Program-made: the position numbers and the translations under genes
Part shown: in pieces, positions 1 to 8,367 of the stretch
How positions within the stretch are numbered: position 1 is the first letter of the stretch
Layout of the letters: each line of letters opens with the position of its first letter
The notes under the pieces: generated by a model
Seen by the model: the letters and a program-made list of their open reading frames with translations, nothing else
Databases searched by the model: none
What the model was told of the DNA's origin: nothing
Source of the DNA: AG25 sp035518815
GTDB taxonomy: Bacteria > Gemmatimonadota > Gemmatimonadetes > Gemmatimonadales > GWC2-71-9
Direction: 5' to 3'
DNA length: 23,394 bases
Assembly (NCBI GenBank): GCA_035518815.1
Contig: DATIXG010000063.1
Span: 1 to 23,394 of the forward strand

Positions 1-321
1 GTGGCCTTCCGCGAAGCGCAGCAGACAGTCGAACAATGGATCGGGCAATATAAAGAAGGATACTTCTCGCCGCTGAGCAATCTCGCGCGCCTCACTGAAG
101 AGGTGGGAGAGCTCGCGCGCGAGATCAATCACCGTTTCGGACAGAAGCCGAAGAGGGTCGACGAAGGCACCGGATCACTCGCGCTGGAGCTCGCCGACGT
201 TCTGTTCGTGGTGATCTGTCTCGCGAACTCTCAGGGCATCGACCTCGACGATGCCTTCGCGGCGATGATGCGGAAAGTCAGCGTGCGCGACGCGGACCGG
301 TGGACCAAGAAGGAACGCTGA
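1..321 (+). CDS. MazG-like nucleotide pyrophosphohydrolase (YpjD type)
   Basis: This 106-residue protein looks like a single-domain MazG/all-alpha NTP pyrophosphohydrolase of the YpjD type, a family that hydrolyses (d)NTPs to the monophosphate and pyrophosphate as a house-cleaning activity. The Mg2+-binding helices are visible: E33, E34 and E37 in LTEEVGELAREIN, then E63 and D66 in LELADVLFVVICLAN. The N-terminal GQYKEGYFSPL and C-terminal RDADRWTKK match what I recall of Bacillus YpjD, which is about the same length, so the gene seems complete. It opens with GTG on the first base of the window, so its promoter and ribosome site are not visible and a slightly longer N-terminus cannot be excluded. 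Its last 44 bp overlap the convergent rsgA 3' end. The substrate cannot be told from sequence. Confidence 0.88.
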   Translation: MAFREAQQTVEQWIGQYKEGYFSPLSNLARLTEEVGELAREINHRFGQKPKRVDEGTGSLALELADVLFVVICLANSQGIDLDDAFAAMMRKVSVRDADRWTKKER

Positions 322-1213
322 CTTCTTCGTAGATCCGCTGATAGGACACCAGGCGATCGGGGTCAAAAGCGCCTCGCTCGGCCGCCTGCCGCACCGCGCA
401 CCCGGGCTCGACCAGATGTCGGCAGTCGTCGAAGCGACAGCGATCGAGCACGGCTCGAAATTCGGGGAAGCATGCTCCCAAGGCGTCGGGATCCACACCC
501 CACGTCCCCACTTCCCGAAGACCCGGCGTGTCGACGAGGTAACCGCCCGCGCCCGGCATCGCCACGAGCACCGCCGCGCGGGTCGTGTGCTTCCCCTTGC
601 CCCACTTTTCGCTGACGGCCCCGATGCGAAGCTGCGAGCCCGGCTGCAATGCGTTGACGAGACTCGACTTCCCGACTCCGGATTCGCCCGCGAGCACTGA
701 CACGCGGCCGCGCAACAGGTCGCGGAGCGCGGGCAGACCGGCAGATGCTTTGACCGACGTCGGAAGCACCTGGTAGCCCGCGGGTGCGAAGCGGCGCGCC
801 AGGATGCCCGCCGCGTCCGGAGCGAGCTCGATCTTGTTCAGAACGATGACGGCGGGGAGGCCATTCGCTTCGGCGATCACGAGGAAGCGGTCGAGCAGGC
901 GCGCATTCGGCTCCGGATCTCGCGCGGCGGCCACGACGATCACCTGATCGACGTTGGCCGCGATCGGCTGGGCGCGGCGCCCCATGCGCTCGCCCGCCGC
1001 CACTCGCCTCGCGAGCACCGACCTGCGGGGCCGCACTCCGTGGATCACGGCCGGACCTTCACCGCGTGCCTCCAGCTCCACCACGTCACCCGCCACAACG
1101 CGACCATCATCCTTGTGCTTGAGCTTGCCGCTCAACACTGCGACGCATTCGCCGGCCTCCGTGTTCACGCGGTAGGTCGAGCCAACGCGGGCCAGGACGA
1201 CGCCGTGCGTCAC
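278..1213 (-). CDS. rsgA: Ribosome small subunit-dependent GTPase A (RsgA/YjeQ)
   Basis: This is a 311-residue circularly permuted GTPase that acts in late 30S subunit assembly. An OB-fold covers about residues 1-70. The permuted G motifs then follow: G4 NKIE at 126-129, the P-loop GESGVGKSS at 176-184 and G3 DTPG at 228-231. A C-terminal zinc knuckle has the pattern CxxxxCxH (C259, C264, H266) and then C272. I place the start at GTG 1213 because the OB-fold begins there (VTHGVVLARVG) and because GTG overlaps the TGA of the upstream proline dehydrogenase gene as GTGA, which suggests translational coupling. The open frame continues upstream without homology. The C-terminus runs about 14 residues past the usual end and overlaps the convergent MazG gene by 44 bp. 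It is the last gene of the fadI-fadJ-proline dehydrogenase operon. Confidence 0.95.
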   Translation of the reverse strand: MTHGVVLARVGSTYRVNTEAGECVAVLSGKLKHKDDGRVVAGDVVELEARGEGPAVIHGVRPRRSVLARRVAAGERMGRRAQPIAANVDQVIVVAAARDPEPNARLLDRFLVIAEANGLPAVIVLNKIELAPDAAGILARRFAPAGYQVLPTSVKASAGLPALRDLLRGRVSVLAGESGVGKSSLVNALQPGSQLRIGAVSEKWGKGKHTTRAAVLVAMPGAGGYLVDTPGLREVGTWGVDPDALGACFPEFRAVLDRCRFDDCRHLVEPGCAVRQAAERGAFDPDRLVSYQRIYEEVSVPSWSTGPRRAR

Positions 1214-2148
1214 GCGCGCCGCCTGAGCGACTCTTGCACGACGCTCCCGACGAGAAACCCGATGTTCGCGGGCCGTTCGGCGAGCCTCCGCATCAGGTAC
1301 GGATACCACTGATCGCCGAAGGGGACGTACACACGGACGTGAAACCCCTGACGACGGAGCGCGAGCTGCAGGTCCCGGCGCACGCCGTACAACATCTGGA
1401 ACTCGTACCGCACGGGAGGGATGTCGTGCCGACGCGCGAAGGCGCGGGCGTGCGCGATGATCTTCGCGTCGTGGGTCGCGATGGCTGGACGGTTTCCCCG
1501 CTCGAGGAGGCGCTCCATGCAGGCGACGTAGTTCGCGTCGACATCCCGCTTGTCCGGAAACGCTACGTCGTCCGATTCCTTGTACGCCCCTTTGCACAAA
1601 CGAATGCGGGCGCCAATGGCGAGCAGCTCCGTCAGGTCTCGCTCAGTGCGCCGGAGATAGGATTGGAGGACGACGCCGACCGCATCGCCGAATTCGGGGT
1701 GCAGGCGCCGGGTGAAAAGCTGGACCGTCCGCTCGGTGTACGCCGATCCTTCCATGTCGATACGCGCGAACGAGCCCAAGGCCTTCGCGCGCGCGACGAC
1801 GGCGCGCACGTTGTCCACGCACGCAGCCTCGTCGACATCGAGCCCCATCTGGGTGAGCTTGAGCGATACATTGGCGTCGGCCCGCGCCTCGGCGAGGCGG
1901 TCGAGGGCCTGGAGGTAGGCGGCACGCGCCGCGTTGGCTTCACGAACGTTAGTCACCGATTCCCCCAGGACATCGAGCGTCGCCGAAATGCCCAGGGCGT
2001 TGATGTCGCGCACGGTGGCCACGGCCGTTTCGATCGTTTCGCCCGCTACGAAGCGCGACGCGAACCGGCGGGCGAGGCCGTTCGACCGGAGGAAGCGAAA
2101 CACGTAGGGCTGCTCGCTGAGCCACAGGAGGCCGGCCCGCAGGACCAT
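1210..2148 (-). CDS. Monofunctional proline dehydrogenase (FAD-dependent)
   Basis: This is a 312-residue proline dehydrogenase that oxidises L-proline to 1-pyrroline-5-carboxylate with FAD and passes electrons to quinone. The length fits the short monofunctional enzymes of Bacillus and Thermus type, not the bifunctional PutA. TIM-barrel motifs are visible in order: SLKLTQMGLD, RIDMEGSAYT, RLCKGAYKE, ATHD, EFQMLYG and the C-terminal RVYVPFGDQWYPYLMRRLAE, whose arginines bind the substrate carboxylate. The ATG lies 15 bp after the fadJ stop with only a weak Shine-Dalgarno (GAGAC). Its TGA overlaps the rsgA GTG. No P5C dehydrogenase gene is in the window, so the second step of proline catabolism must be encoded elsewhere. 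Confidence 0.93.
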   Translation of the reverse strand: MVLRAGLLWLSEQPYVFRFLRSNGLARRFASRFVAGETIETAVATVRDINALGISATLDVLGESVTNVREANAARAAYLQALDRLAEARADANVSLKLTQMGLDVDEAACVDNVRAVVARAKALGSFARIDMEGSAYTERTVQLFTRRLHPEFGDAVGVVLQSYLRRTERDLTELLAIGARIRLCKGAYKESDDVAFPDKRDVDANYVACMERLLERGNRPAIATHDAKIIAHARAFARRHDIPPVRYEFQMLYGVRRDLQLALRRQGFHVRVYVPFGDQWYPYLMRRLAERPANIGFLVGSVVQESLRRRA

Positions 2149-2163
2149 GAATGAGTCTCGGCG

Positions 2164-4290
2164 CTACGGGTAGAACTTGCCGCCGCGGCGGGCCTGCTCG
2201 GCGAGGGTCTCGCACGGGGCGAAGCGGGTGCCGAGTCGCTCTGCCAGCCGTTCGAGCTCCCCGACGACGCGCGCCGCGCCCAGGTCGTCGGCGTGGCGGA
2301 GCGGGCCGCCACGGAACGGCGGAAACCCGAAGCCGAATACGGCAGCCAGATCGCCGTCCCGGGGTGAGCGCACCACGCCCTCGCCGAGGGCGCGCGCCGC
2401 CTCATTCAGCATCACCAGCACGAGGCGCTGGATCACCTCCGCGGGATGCGATCCGCCATTGGGGTGCACCCCGAGCAGGTCAGCCACGGCTGGATCCACG
2501 CCCTTTTTCTTCCCGTTCACGTATCGATAGAACCCGCGACCCGCCTTCCGTCCGAGCCGGCCGTCCTGCGCGAACTTCGCGAAAGCCGGCGCGGGCGCGA
2601 AACGCTCTCCAAAGGCCGCGTGGAGCACGCCCGACGCCTTGTCCGCCACGTCCAGACCGACCTCGTCGAGCAGCGTGATCGGCCCCACCGGGAACCCCCA
2701 CGCAACCATCAGGCGGTCCAGCTCCTCGATCGACGCGCCTTCCAGGAGCAGGTGACCGGCTTCGTTCATGTAGGGCGCGAGGATTCGATTCACCCAGAAC
2801 CCGGGCCGGTCCCGGACCACGATCACGGTCTTCCCCATGCGCCGCCCGAACGCGACCGCGGTGCTGACGACCTCGGGTGCCGTGCGCTCGCTCGGGATCA
2901 CCTCGAGCAACGGCATGCGCGCCACGGGCGAGAAGAAGTGCATCCCGATCACGCGCTCGGGCCGCCCCGCGCCCTCGGCGATCTGCGCGATGGGAATCGT
3001 CGACGTATTCGACGCAAAGACCGTCTCCGGGGGTGCCACGGCCTCCACCTCGCGCACCACACGCCGCTTCACGGCGAGGTCCTCGAATACGGCTTCGACC
3101 ACGAGATCCGCGCGGCCGAACCCGCTATACGCTTCGCTCCCGGAGACCAGCGCAACGAGCCGCGTGTGCTCGGACTTGGTGATGCGGCGTCGCTTCAGCC
3201 GATCGTCGAGGATCTCGCGCGCCCCCGCGAGTCCCTTCGCCACGCGCGGCAAGTCAGCGTCCTTCATCCGCACGTCGACACCGGCTTGCGCCGCGGCGGT
3301 GCCCGCGATTCCCGAGCCCATGAACCCCGCGCCAACGACTCCCAGGCGCCGCACATCTCGCGGCGCGGGCGGATTCGGGATCCCGAAGTCCTTCTTGACC
3401 TCGTTCGTGGCGAAGAAGAGCTGCACGAGCTTGCGCGAGACGTCGGTCACCGCCAGCTGTCCGAACAGGTGGGCCTCGCGCTTCAGGCCATGCGTCACTC
3501 CGTGACGCATGCCGTACTCGACCGCGTCGAGCGCCGCGACCGGCGCAGGATAGTTGCCGTGCGTTGTGGCCTGGACTTGGCGGCGCGCCATTCGGAAGAC
3601 CACGCGCCGACCCAGCGGGTTGCCGTCGAGCAGCCAGGCGGTGATTCCACCCACGCGCTTGCGCGCGGGACGCCAGCCCCCCATGAGGCGACGCGCCGCG
3701 CCCAGCGTGACGTCGCGGAGAATGGATTCCGGAACGACCTCGTCGACGATGCCCACGCGCAGCGCCTTGCGCGCGCGCTCGGTCTTGCCGGCGAGGATCA
3801 TGTCGAGCGCCGCCCTGGCGCCGATGAGGCGGGGCAACCGCTGGCACCCTCCTGCTCCCGGCAAGAGGCCGAGCTGCACCTCGGGGAGGCCAAGCTGGGT
3901 CTTCGGATGATCGGTGGCGACGCGATACGTGCAGGCGAGCGCGAATTCCAGACCGCCGCCCACGCATGCGCCGTGGATCCCAGTGACCACCGGTTTGGGA
4001 AATCGGGCTACACGTTCCAGCATCTCCTGGCCGCCGGCGGACAGCCGCTCCGCCTCTGCGGCACTCTTGATCGCGACGAATTCCTCGATATCAGCGCCTG
4101 CAATGAAGACGTCCCGCTTCCCCGAGAAGAAGGCGACGGCCTTCACCTCGGGATCGCGCGCCAGCGCCTCGAAGGTGGCGAGAAACTCCTCCTTCACCGC
4201 CTGCGTGATCTTGTTGACGGGCTCCCCCGGAAGATCGAAGGTGACGACCGCGATGCCGTCCAGAAGCTCCCAGGTCAGGGCCGCGGTCAT
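2164..4290 (-). CDS. fadJ: Fatty-acid oxidation alpha subunit: enoyl-CoA hydratase / 3-hydroxyacyl-CoA dehydrogenase
   Basis: This 708-residue two-enzyme protein catalyses hydration of trans-2-enoyl-CoA and NAD-dependent oxidation of the 3-hydroxyacyl-CoA. The N-terminal crotonase domain (about 1-190) has the oxyanion-hole region FIAGADIEEF and both catalytic glutamates, E115 in GGGLEFAL and E137 in LPEVQLG. The Rossmann NAD motif GVVGAGFMGSGIAG starts at about 317. The dehydrogenase centre has H451 in HFFSPV and E463 in LLEVI. The FFSPV form is closer to FadJ than FadB. The two C-terminal 3HCDH domains are complete. I chose ATG 4290 because the domain starts there and because TGATG overlaps it with the fadI stop by one base; the frame is open further upstream without homology. 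The thiolase partner immediately upstream implies a beta-oxidation complex. Confidence 0.95.
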   Translation of the reverse strand: MTAALTWELLDGIAVVTFDLPGEPVNKITQAVKEEFLATFEALARDPEVKAVAFFSGKRDVFIAGADIEEFVAIKSAAEAERLSAGGQEMLERVARFPKPVVTGIHGACVGGGLEFALACTYRVATDHPKTQLGLPEVQLGLLPGAGGCQRLPRLIGARAALDMILAGKTERARKALRVGIVDEVVPESILRDVTLGAARRLMGGWRPARKRVGGITAWLLDGNPLGRRVVFRMARRQVQATTHGNYPAPVAALDAVEYGMRHGVTHGLKREAHLFGQLAVTDVSRKLVQLFFATNEVKKDFGIPNPPAPRDVRRLGVVGAGFMGSGIAGTAAAQAGVDVRMKDADLPRVAKGLAGAREILDDRLKRRRITKSEHTRLVALVSGSEAYSGFGRADLVVEAVFEDLAVKRRVVREVEAVAPPETVFASNTSTIPIAQIAEGAGRPERVIGMHFFSPVARMPLLEVIPSERTAPEVVSTAVAFGRRMGKTVIVVRDRPGFWVNRILAPYMNEAGHLLLEGASIEELDRLMVAWGFPVGPITLLDEVGLDVADKASGVLHAAFGERFAPAPAFAKFAQDGRLGRKAGRGFYRYVNGKKKGVDPAVADLLGVHPNGGSHPAEVIQRLVLVMLNEAARALGEGVVRSPRDGDLAAVFGFGFPPFRGGPLRHADDLGAARVVGELERLAERLGTRFAPCETLAEQARRGGKFYP

Positions 4291-5552
4291 CAGCGTCGCT
4301 CCAGGACCATGGCGAACCCCATACCACCCTGAGCGCAGACCGAGATCAGGCCAAATTGCACGTCGCGGCGCTTCATCTCTCCCGCCAGTGTCGTGACCAG
4401 GCGCCCGCCGGTGGCTCCGAACGGGTGGCCGATGGCGATCGAACCGCCCATCACGTTGATGATGTCCTGGTTGATCTCCCACCCCTTGGCGGCGAAGCCC
4501 TGAAGATTGGAAAGGACCTGCGCGGCGAACGCTTCATGAATCTCGATGAGGCCCAAGTCGCGCCACGCGATGCCCGCGCGCTCGAGCGCCGTGGGGACGG
4601 CCCAGACCGGCGCTTGCAGCAACTGCCAGCCGGGATCGACCGCTGCGACGGCGTAAGATCGGATGAACGCCAGGGGCTCGTAGCCGAGCGAGCGGGCGGC
4701 ATCGCTCCCCATGAGCAGCACCGCCGACGCCCCGTCGGTGAGGGGGGAGGAATTCGCCGCAGTCACCGATCCGTACACGCGGTCGAACACGGGCTTGAGC
4801 TTGGCCATCTGCTCGAGTGAGGTGTCGCGCCGCACGCCGTTGTCAGCCGCGACCACCGACCCCGACGGGCGATCGGGAAACCACGGCACGATTTCGGCGT
4901 TTAGGCGCCCGTCATCGGTGCCGCGCGCCGCTAGCTCGTGGCTCCGCAGCGCCCAGCGGTCCTGGGCCTCGCGGGTGATGTGGTTCTCCTTGGCCATCTT
5001 CTCGGCGGACTGCCCCATGGTCTCGCCCGTGGAGGGCTCGGCGATCGCGGGCGACACGGGAATGAGGTCGCGGGGCCGGATGCGGGCCAGCGTGGCGAGG
5101 CGAGCGCCGAGGGTCCGAGCCTTGCCGGCCTCGACCAGGATGTCGGCCAGGCTGCGGGACGCGAGGATCGGAATGTCGGAGAGCGACTCGGCGCCTCCTG
5201 CGATCACGACGTCGGCGTGCCCCAGCACGATCTGGTCGTGCGCGGCGGAGACCGCCTGCGTCCCGGACGCGCACGCGCGATTGAGGGTGTAGGCGGGCGT
5301 CTCTTTCGGGAATTGGGGGAGAAGGCTCACCTCTCGCCCGATGTTCGGCACCAGCGGGGATGCGACCACTTGGCCGAACACCATCTCGTCGACGTCGCGC
5401 CCATCGAGATTCGAGCGCTCCAGCAGCTCGCGCGTCGCGTGCCGGGCGAGATCAACGGCCCGGGCGCCTTTCAAATGCGTGCCGGATTTGGCGAATGGCG
5501 TCCGGCATCCCGCGATGATCGCGACCCGCCGACGCCCGTTGCCTGCGGGCAT
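4290..5552 (-). CDS. fadI: Acetyl-CoA acyltransferase (3-ketoacyl-CoA thiolase, FadI-like)
   Basis: This 420-residue thiolase performs the last beta-oxidation step, splitting 3-ketoacyl-CoA with CoA to acetyl-CoA and a shortened acyl-CoA. All catalytic residues are present: nucleophile C94 in NRACASG, H339 in IHEAFAAQ, H376 in GGSIAIGHPFGATGGR, and the acid/base C406 in SVCAQGGMG. The length and its place in front of a fadJ-type gene favour FadI over a biosynthetic acetoacetyl-CoA thiolase. A strong Shine-Dalgarno (GAGGAGAA) sits about 4 bp before ATG 5552. It is the first gene of the minus-strand operon fadI-fadJ-proline dehydrogenase-rsgA, and its stop shares one base with the fadJ start. 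Confidence 0.94.
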   Translation of the reverse strand: MPAGNGRRRVAIIAGCRTPFAKSGTHLKGARAVDLARHATRELLERSNLDGRDVDEMVFGQVVASPLVPNIGREVSLLPQFPKETPAYTLNRACASGTQAVSAAHDQIVLGHADVVIAGGAESLSDIPILASRSLADILVEAGKARTLGARLATLARIRPRDLIPVSPAIAEPSTGETMGQSAEKMAKENHITREAQDRWALRSHELAARGTDDGRLNAEIVPWFPDRPSGSVVAADNGVRRDTSLEQMAKLKPVFDRVYGSVTAANSSPLTDGASAVLLMGSDAARSLGYEPLAFIRSYAVAAVDPGWQLLQAPVWAVPTALERAGIAWRDLGLIEIHEAFAAQVLSNLQGFAAKGWEINQDIINVMGGSIAIGHPFGATGGRLVTTLAGEMKRRDVQFGLISVCAQGGMGFAMVLERR

Positions 5553-5677
5553 TACATTCTCCTCGCGTCGGCTCCACTCCCGCCGCCCATCTGCACACCG
5601 CGAGCCGCGGCGCGGGGTGAAGCGAAATCGAAACCTAACCTATCAGGGGCCTTGGTGAGCGGGCCCAAGGTCGCGCA
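5553..5677. promoter_or_regulatory. Divergent intergenic region between fadI and glpD
   Basis: This 125-bp region must carry the promoters of both the fadI operon (minus) and glpD (plus). The only AT-rich island is at about 5619-5645. I could not find a convincing -35/-10 pair on either strand, nor a clear palindromic operator of FadR or GlpR type. The only clear element is the fadI Shine-Dalgarno at the left edge. Confidence 0.35.
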
Positions 5678-7372
5678 TTGGTGGGAACGGACGCCCCGTT
5701 TTCCTTTCGCACCCGCGCCGAAGGCCTGGCGGCGATGTCCGCCGACCCCGTCGATTTGCTGGTCATCGGCGGCGGCATCACGGGCGCCGGGATCGCCCGC
5801 GACGCCGCGATGCGCGGGATCCGCACGGCCCTCGTCGAAATGGGCGATTGGGGCAGCGCCACCTCGTCCCGGTCGTCGCGGCTCGTGCACGGCGGGCTGC
5901 GCTATCTCGAGCAGGGCAACCTGTCGCTCGTGTTCGAAGCGACGCACGAGCGCCGTGTCTTGCTGCGCCTCGCGCCTCATCTGGTGCGTCCCCTGCCCTT
6001 TCTCTTTCCGGTGTATCGCGGGGCACGCGTGCCGGCGTGGAAACTCCGCGCCGGCATGTGGTTGTACGACGCGCTCGCGGCGTTCCGCAACGTGCATTGG
6101 CATCGCTGGCTTCCCCCAAAGGAGGTCGCGCGCCTCGAGCCGCGGCTGCGGACAAAAGGGTTGAAGGGCGCGGCGCTGTACTACGACGCGCAGGTCGACG
6201 ATGCACGTCTCGTGCTCGCGACCGTGCGGGCCGCCGCGCAGGCGGGCGCGCTGGTCGCCAACCACGCGGACGCGACCAGCCTGCTCAAGTCCGACGGCGC
6301 CGTCCGGGGCGCTGTGGTCCGCGATCGCGTGACGGGCACGAACCACACCGTGCGCGCGTTGGTCGTCGTGAACGCGACAGGCCCGTGGGTAGACGCGGTG
6401 CGGCGGCGGGATGATCCCGATGCTGCGCCCCTGCTCCGCCTGACCCGCGGCGCGCACGTCGTGGTGCGCCGGGCGCGCCTCGGTCACACGCACGCGGTAA
6501 CGCTCCTGTCTCCGATCGATGGCCGCGTCATGTTCGTCCTGCCGTGGGGAGACCTGAGCTACGTCGGCACGACGGACACCGATGACGCGGGCTCGCCGGC
6601 CGATGTGCGCGCCACGGGAGCCGACGTCGTCTACCTCCTGCGCTCGGCGAACGCGTTGTTTCCCGACGCGCGGCTCACCGCGCGCGACGTCATGTCGAGC
6701 TGGGCGGGCCTGCGCGCCCTGCTTGCTCCGGACGGCGATCGTGCGGCGTCGGAGGTCTCGCGCGAGCATCGCGTGTCCGAGGCCGCGAGCGGCATGATCA
6801 CCATCGCGGGCGGGAAGCTCACCACCTATCGGCGCATGGCGCGAGAGGTCGTGGACCGCGTGGCTCAGGATCTGCACGACCTCGACGGTCGACCCGAGCC
6901 CCGGCCCGCGGCCACGGACCGGATCCCGCTCCCAGGAGGGGAGGCTGCTGATCTCGATGTGCTGGTGCACTCGCTGGAGCAGCGCGACGTCCCCGAGCCG
7001 CAGGCCCGGCATCTCGTGGCCTATTACGGGAGCGAGGCCGCCGCGGTCCGCAACCTGGCGGAGCGCAACCGCACACTCGACGAGCCGATTCTCGCCAGCC
7101 GGCCCGAAGTCTGGGCGGAAATCGTATACGCGGTCGAGCGCGAGATGGCGATGCGCCTGGCGGACGTGTTGATCCGGCGTCTCCATCTGTTCTACGAGGA
7201 CCCCGCACACGGGAGCACGATTTCGACGGCGGTCGCGGACCGGATGGCCGAGCTGCTGGGATGGGACCAGGCGCGCCGCGACGCCGAGATTGAGGACTAC
7301 ACGGCGGAGGTGAAGCGGGCGCGGGCCTTTCTCCGGGAGACGTCGCGAATCAGCAAGGAAACGGCCGTCTAG
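5678..7372 (+). CDS. glpD: Aerobic glycerol-3-phosphate dehydrogenase
   Basis: This 564-residue FAD enzyme oxidises sn-glycerol-3-phosphate to dihydroxyacetone phosphate at the membrane, feeding electrons to quinone. The dinucleotide motif GGGITGAG is at 31-38, followed by the family signature SSRSSRLVHGGLRYLE at 63-78. A C-terminal DAO_C domain with RHLVAYYG and EMAMRLADVLIRR covers about the last 130 residues. The start is ambiguous: TTG 5678 and GTG 5681 are adjacent, with AAGG about 8-12 bp upstream. An internal ATG at 5735 would cut into the N-terminal helix (FRTRAEGLAAM) that homologues have, so I prefer the upstream pair. The TAG at 7370-7372 lies inside a CTAG palindrome that also supplies the stop of the convergent metallopeptidase gene. 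No glpK or glpF is nearby. Confidence 0.93.
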   Translation: MVGTDAPFSFRTRAEGLAAMSADPVDLLVIGGGITGAGIARDAAMRGIRTALVEMGDWGSATSSRSSRLVHGGLRYLEQGNLSLVFEATHERRVLLRLAPHLVRPLPFLFPVYRGARVPAWKLRAGMWLYDALAAFRNVHWHRWLPPKEVARLEPRLRTKGLKGAALYYDAQVDDARLVLATVRAAAQAGALVANHADATSLLKSDGAVRGAVVRDRVTGTNHTVRALVVVNATGPWVDAVRRRDDPDAAPLLRLTRGAHVVVRRARLGHTHAVTLLSPIDGRVMFVLPWGDLSYVGTTDTDDAGSPADVRATGADVVYLLRSANALFPDARLTARDVMSSWAGLRALLAPDGDRAASEVSREHRVSEAASGMITIAGGKLTTYRRMAREVVDRVAQDLHDLDGRPEPRPAATDRIPLPGGEAADLDVLVHSLEQRDVPEPQARHLVAYYGSEAAAVRNLAERNRTLDEPILASRPEVWAEIVYAVEREMAMRLADVLIRRLHLFYEDPAHGSTISTAVADRMAELLGWDQARRDAEIEDYTAEVKRARAFLRETSRISKETAV

Positions 7373-8367
7373 CGCCAGCCCCGCAGCGAGCGCACGTAGT
7401 CGTGCAGCACGAGGAATTTCTCGAACAGCACGACCGCCTTGCGCTTGCGTCCGAACTCGCCGAACAGCTCGCGCAAGCGCCCACGCCGGGTGACATAGAC
7501 CCGGAAGGTCTCTGCGAAATCCTCCTGAGGATGCGTGGCGGCGTACGCCGTCACCGCATCCGGGAGGGTGGTGGTGACCCCGCGGCGCTCGAAGTCCACC
7601 CAGGCAGAGTCCGCCACCCGGTAGGCTTTGCGCACTTCGCCGAACGCGCGACGGAACCGACCGGATCGCGTCAGCGCCCAGTGGTGGAAGAGGAATGAGT
7701 GCCCCAGTTCGTGCAGGATGAGCCCGGTGAGCATGTTCCACGAGATTTCCGCGCGGCGTCGCTTGTTCGTGACGTAGCCGCGCTCGATCTCGATGATCTT
7801 CGGCGTTCGGTGCGTGACCCCCGACACCCCCGGCCGCAGGAGGACGCGATAGTCCCAGCGTTGCACCCGGCTCGCCGTGAGCAGCCGGCGCGCGCGCCGG
7901 AGCGCCTGTGGGATGAGGTCGCGCCCGGTCGCGTCTTGCCCGCACCAGGGGCACACATCCATCCAGTCGTCCACGCCCTTGCTGCAGTGCGGGCAGATAT
8001 TCTGAAACCGGTCGTAGCGCCATTTCTCCGGACGGCCGCACCAGGGGCAGTGGCGCATAGGATACATCACGCCCCCCCCACATCCCCACCGGCAGCGTCG
8101 CTCGTACTTGAATCCCTTCGGCGCCTTGAGCGGCTCCGGGCTCGAGTGGCTGTCGGTGACGTTCCGGCCGCACCACGGACAGAAGGAGAAGCTGTCCGAA
8201 ACCACCCAGCGGCAGTAGTAGCACTCCGCGCCCGTCACCCGGTCTCCGTCCCGCCACTCGAGACCCCGCCCGCAGTCGCAGCAGTACGACCAGAACCGCT
8301 CCACCTCCGCTCGGCAGCTCGGGCAGCGCAGCTCGGGGGTCGGTACCTCGCGCCTATGCCGGGCCAT
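7369..8367 (-). CDS. Multi-zinc-ribbon HExxH putative metallopeptidase
   Basis: This is a 332-residue protein with two parts. Residues 15-142 hold eight two-cysteine knuckles at C15/C18, C29/C32, C49/C52, C63/C66, C92/C96, C107/C110, C125/C128 and C139/C142, enough for four zinc ribbons, several with the form CPWCGR. Residues about 165-332 look like a zinc metallopeptidase: HELGH at 219-223 and, downstream, EDFAE at 282-286, which could give the third ligand. This resembles the 'putative zinc-binding metallo-peptidase' family (Peptidase_Mx), which also combines a zinc ribbon with HExGH, but four ribbons is more than I recall for it. There is no signal peptide or membrane segment, so it is probably cytoplasmic. 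It is the last gene of a five-gene operon and overlaps the ATP-grasp gene by 14 bp. Substrate unknown; the peptidase call is by motif only. Confidence 0.75.
   Translation of the reverse strand: MARHRREVPTPELRCPSCRAEVERFWSYCCDCGRGLEWRDGDRVTGAECYYCRWVVSDSFSFCPWCGRNVTDSHSSPEPLKAPKGFKYERRCRWGCGGGVMYPMRHCPWCGRPEKWRYDRFQNICPHCSKGVDDWMDVCPWCGQDATGRDLIPQALRRARRLLTASRVQRWDYRVLLRPGVSGVTHRTPKIIEIERGYVTNKRRRAEISWNMLTGLILHELGHSFLFHHWALTRSGRFRRAFGEVRKAYRVADSAWVDFERRGVTTTLPDAVTAYAATHPQEDFAETFRVYVTRRGRLRELFGEFGRKRKAVVLFEKFLVLHDYVRSLRGWR

Noticed and set aside
1214..1597. Upstream extension of rsgA by 128 codons
   Set aside because: The extension is an arginine-rich shadow of the proline dehydrogenase gene. 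The OB-fold begins at GTG 1213, which overlaps the proline dehydrogenase stop.
2446..4332. Long plus-strand open frame (over 600 codons) opposite fadJ
   Set aside because: It has the arginine/histidine-rich composition of an antisense shadow in GC-rich coding sequence, no recognisable domain, and lies fully opposite the well-supported fadJ.
4291..4482. Upstream extension of fadJ by 64 codons
   Set aside because: The extra residues lie inside fadI in another frame, have no homology to the crotonase domain, and the TGATG junction marks the true start.
5552..8257. Minus-strand open frame of about 900 codons spanning glpD and part of the metallopeptidase gene
   Set aside because: It is antisense to glpD and out of frame with the metallopeptidase, shows no domain or motif, and is explained by low stop-codon density in GC-rich DNA.
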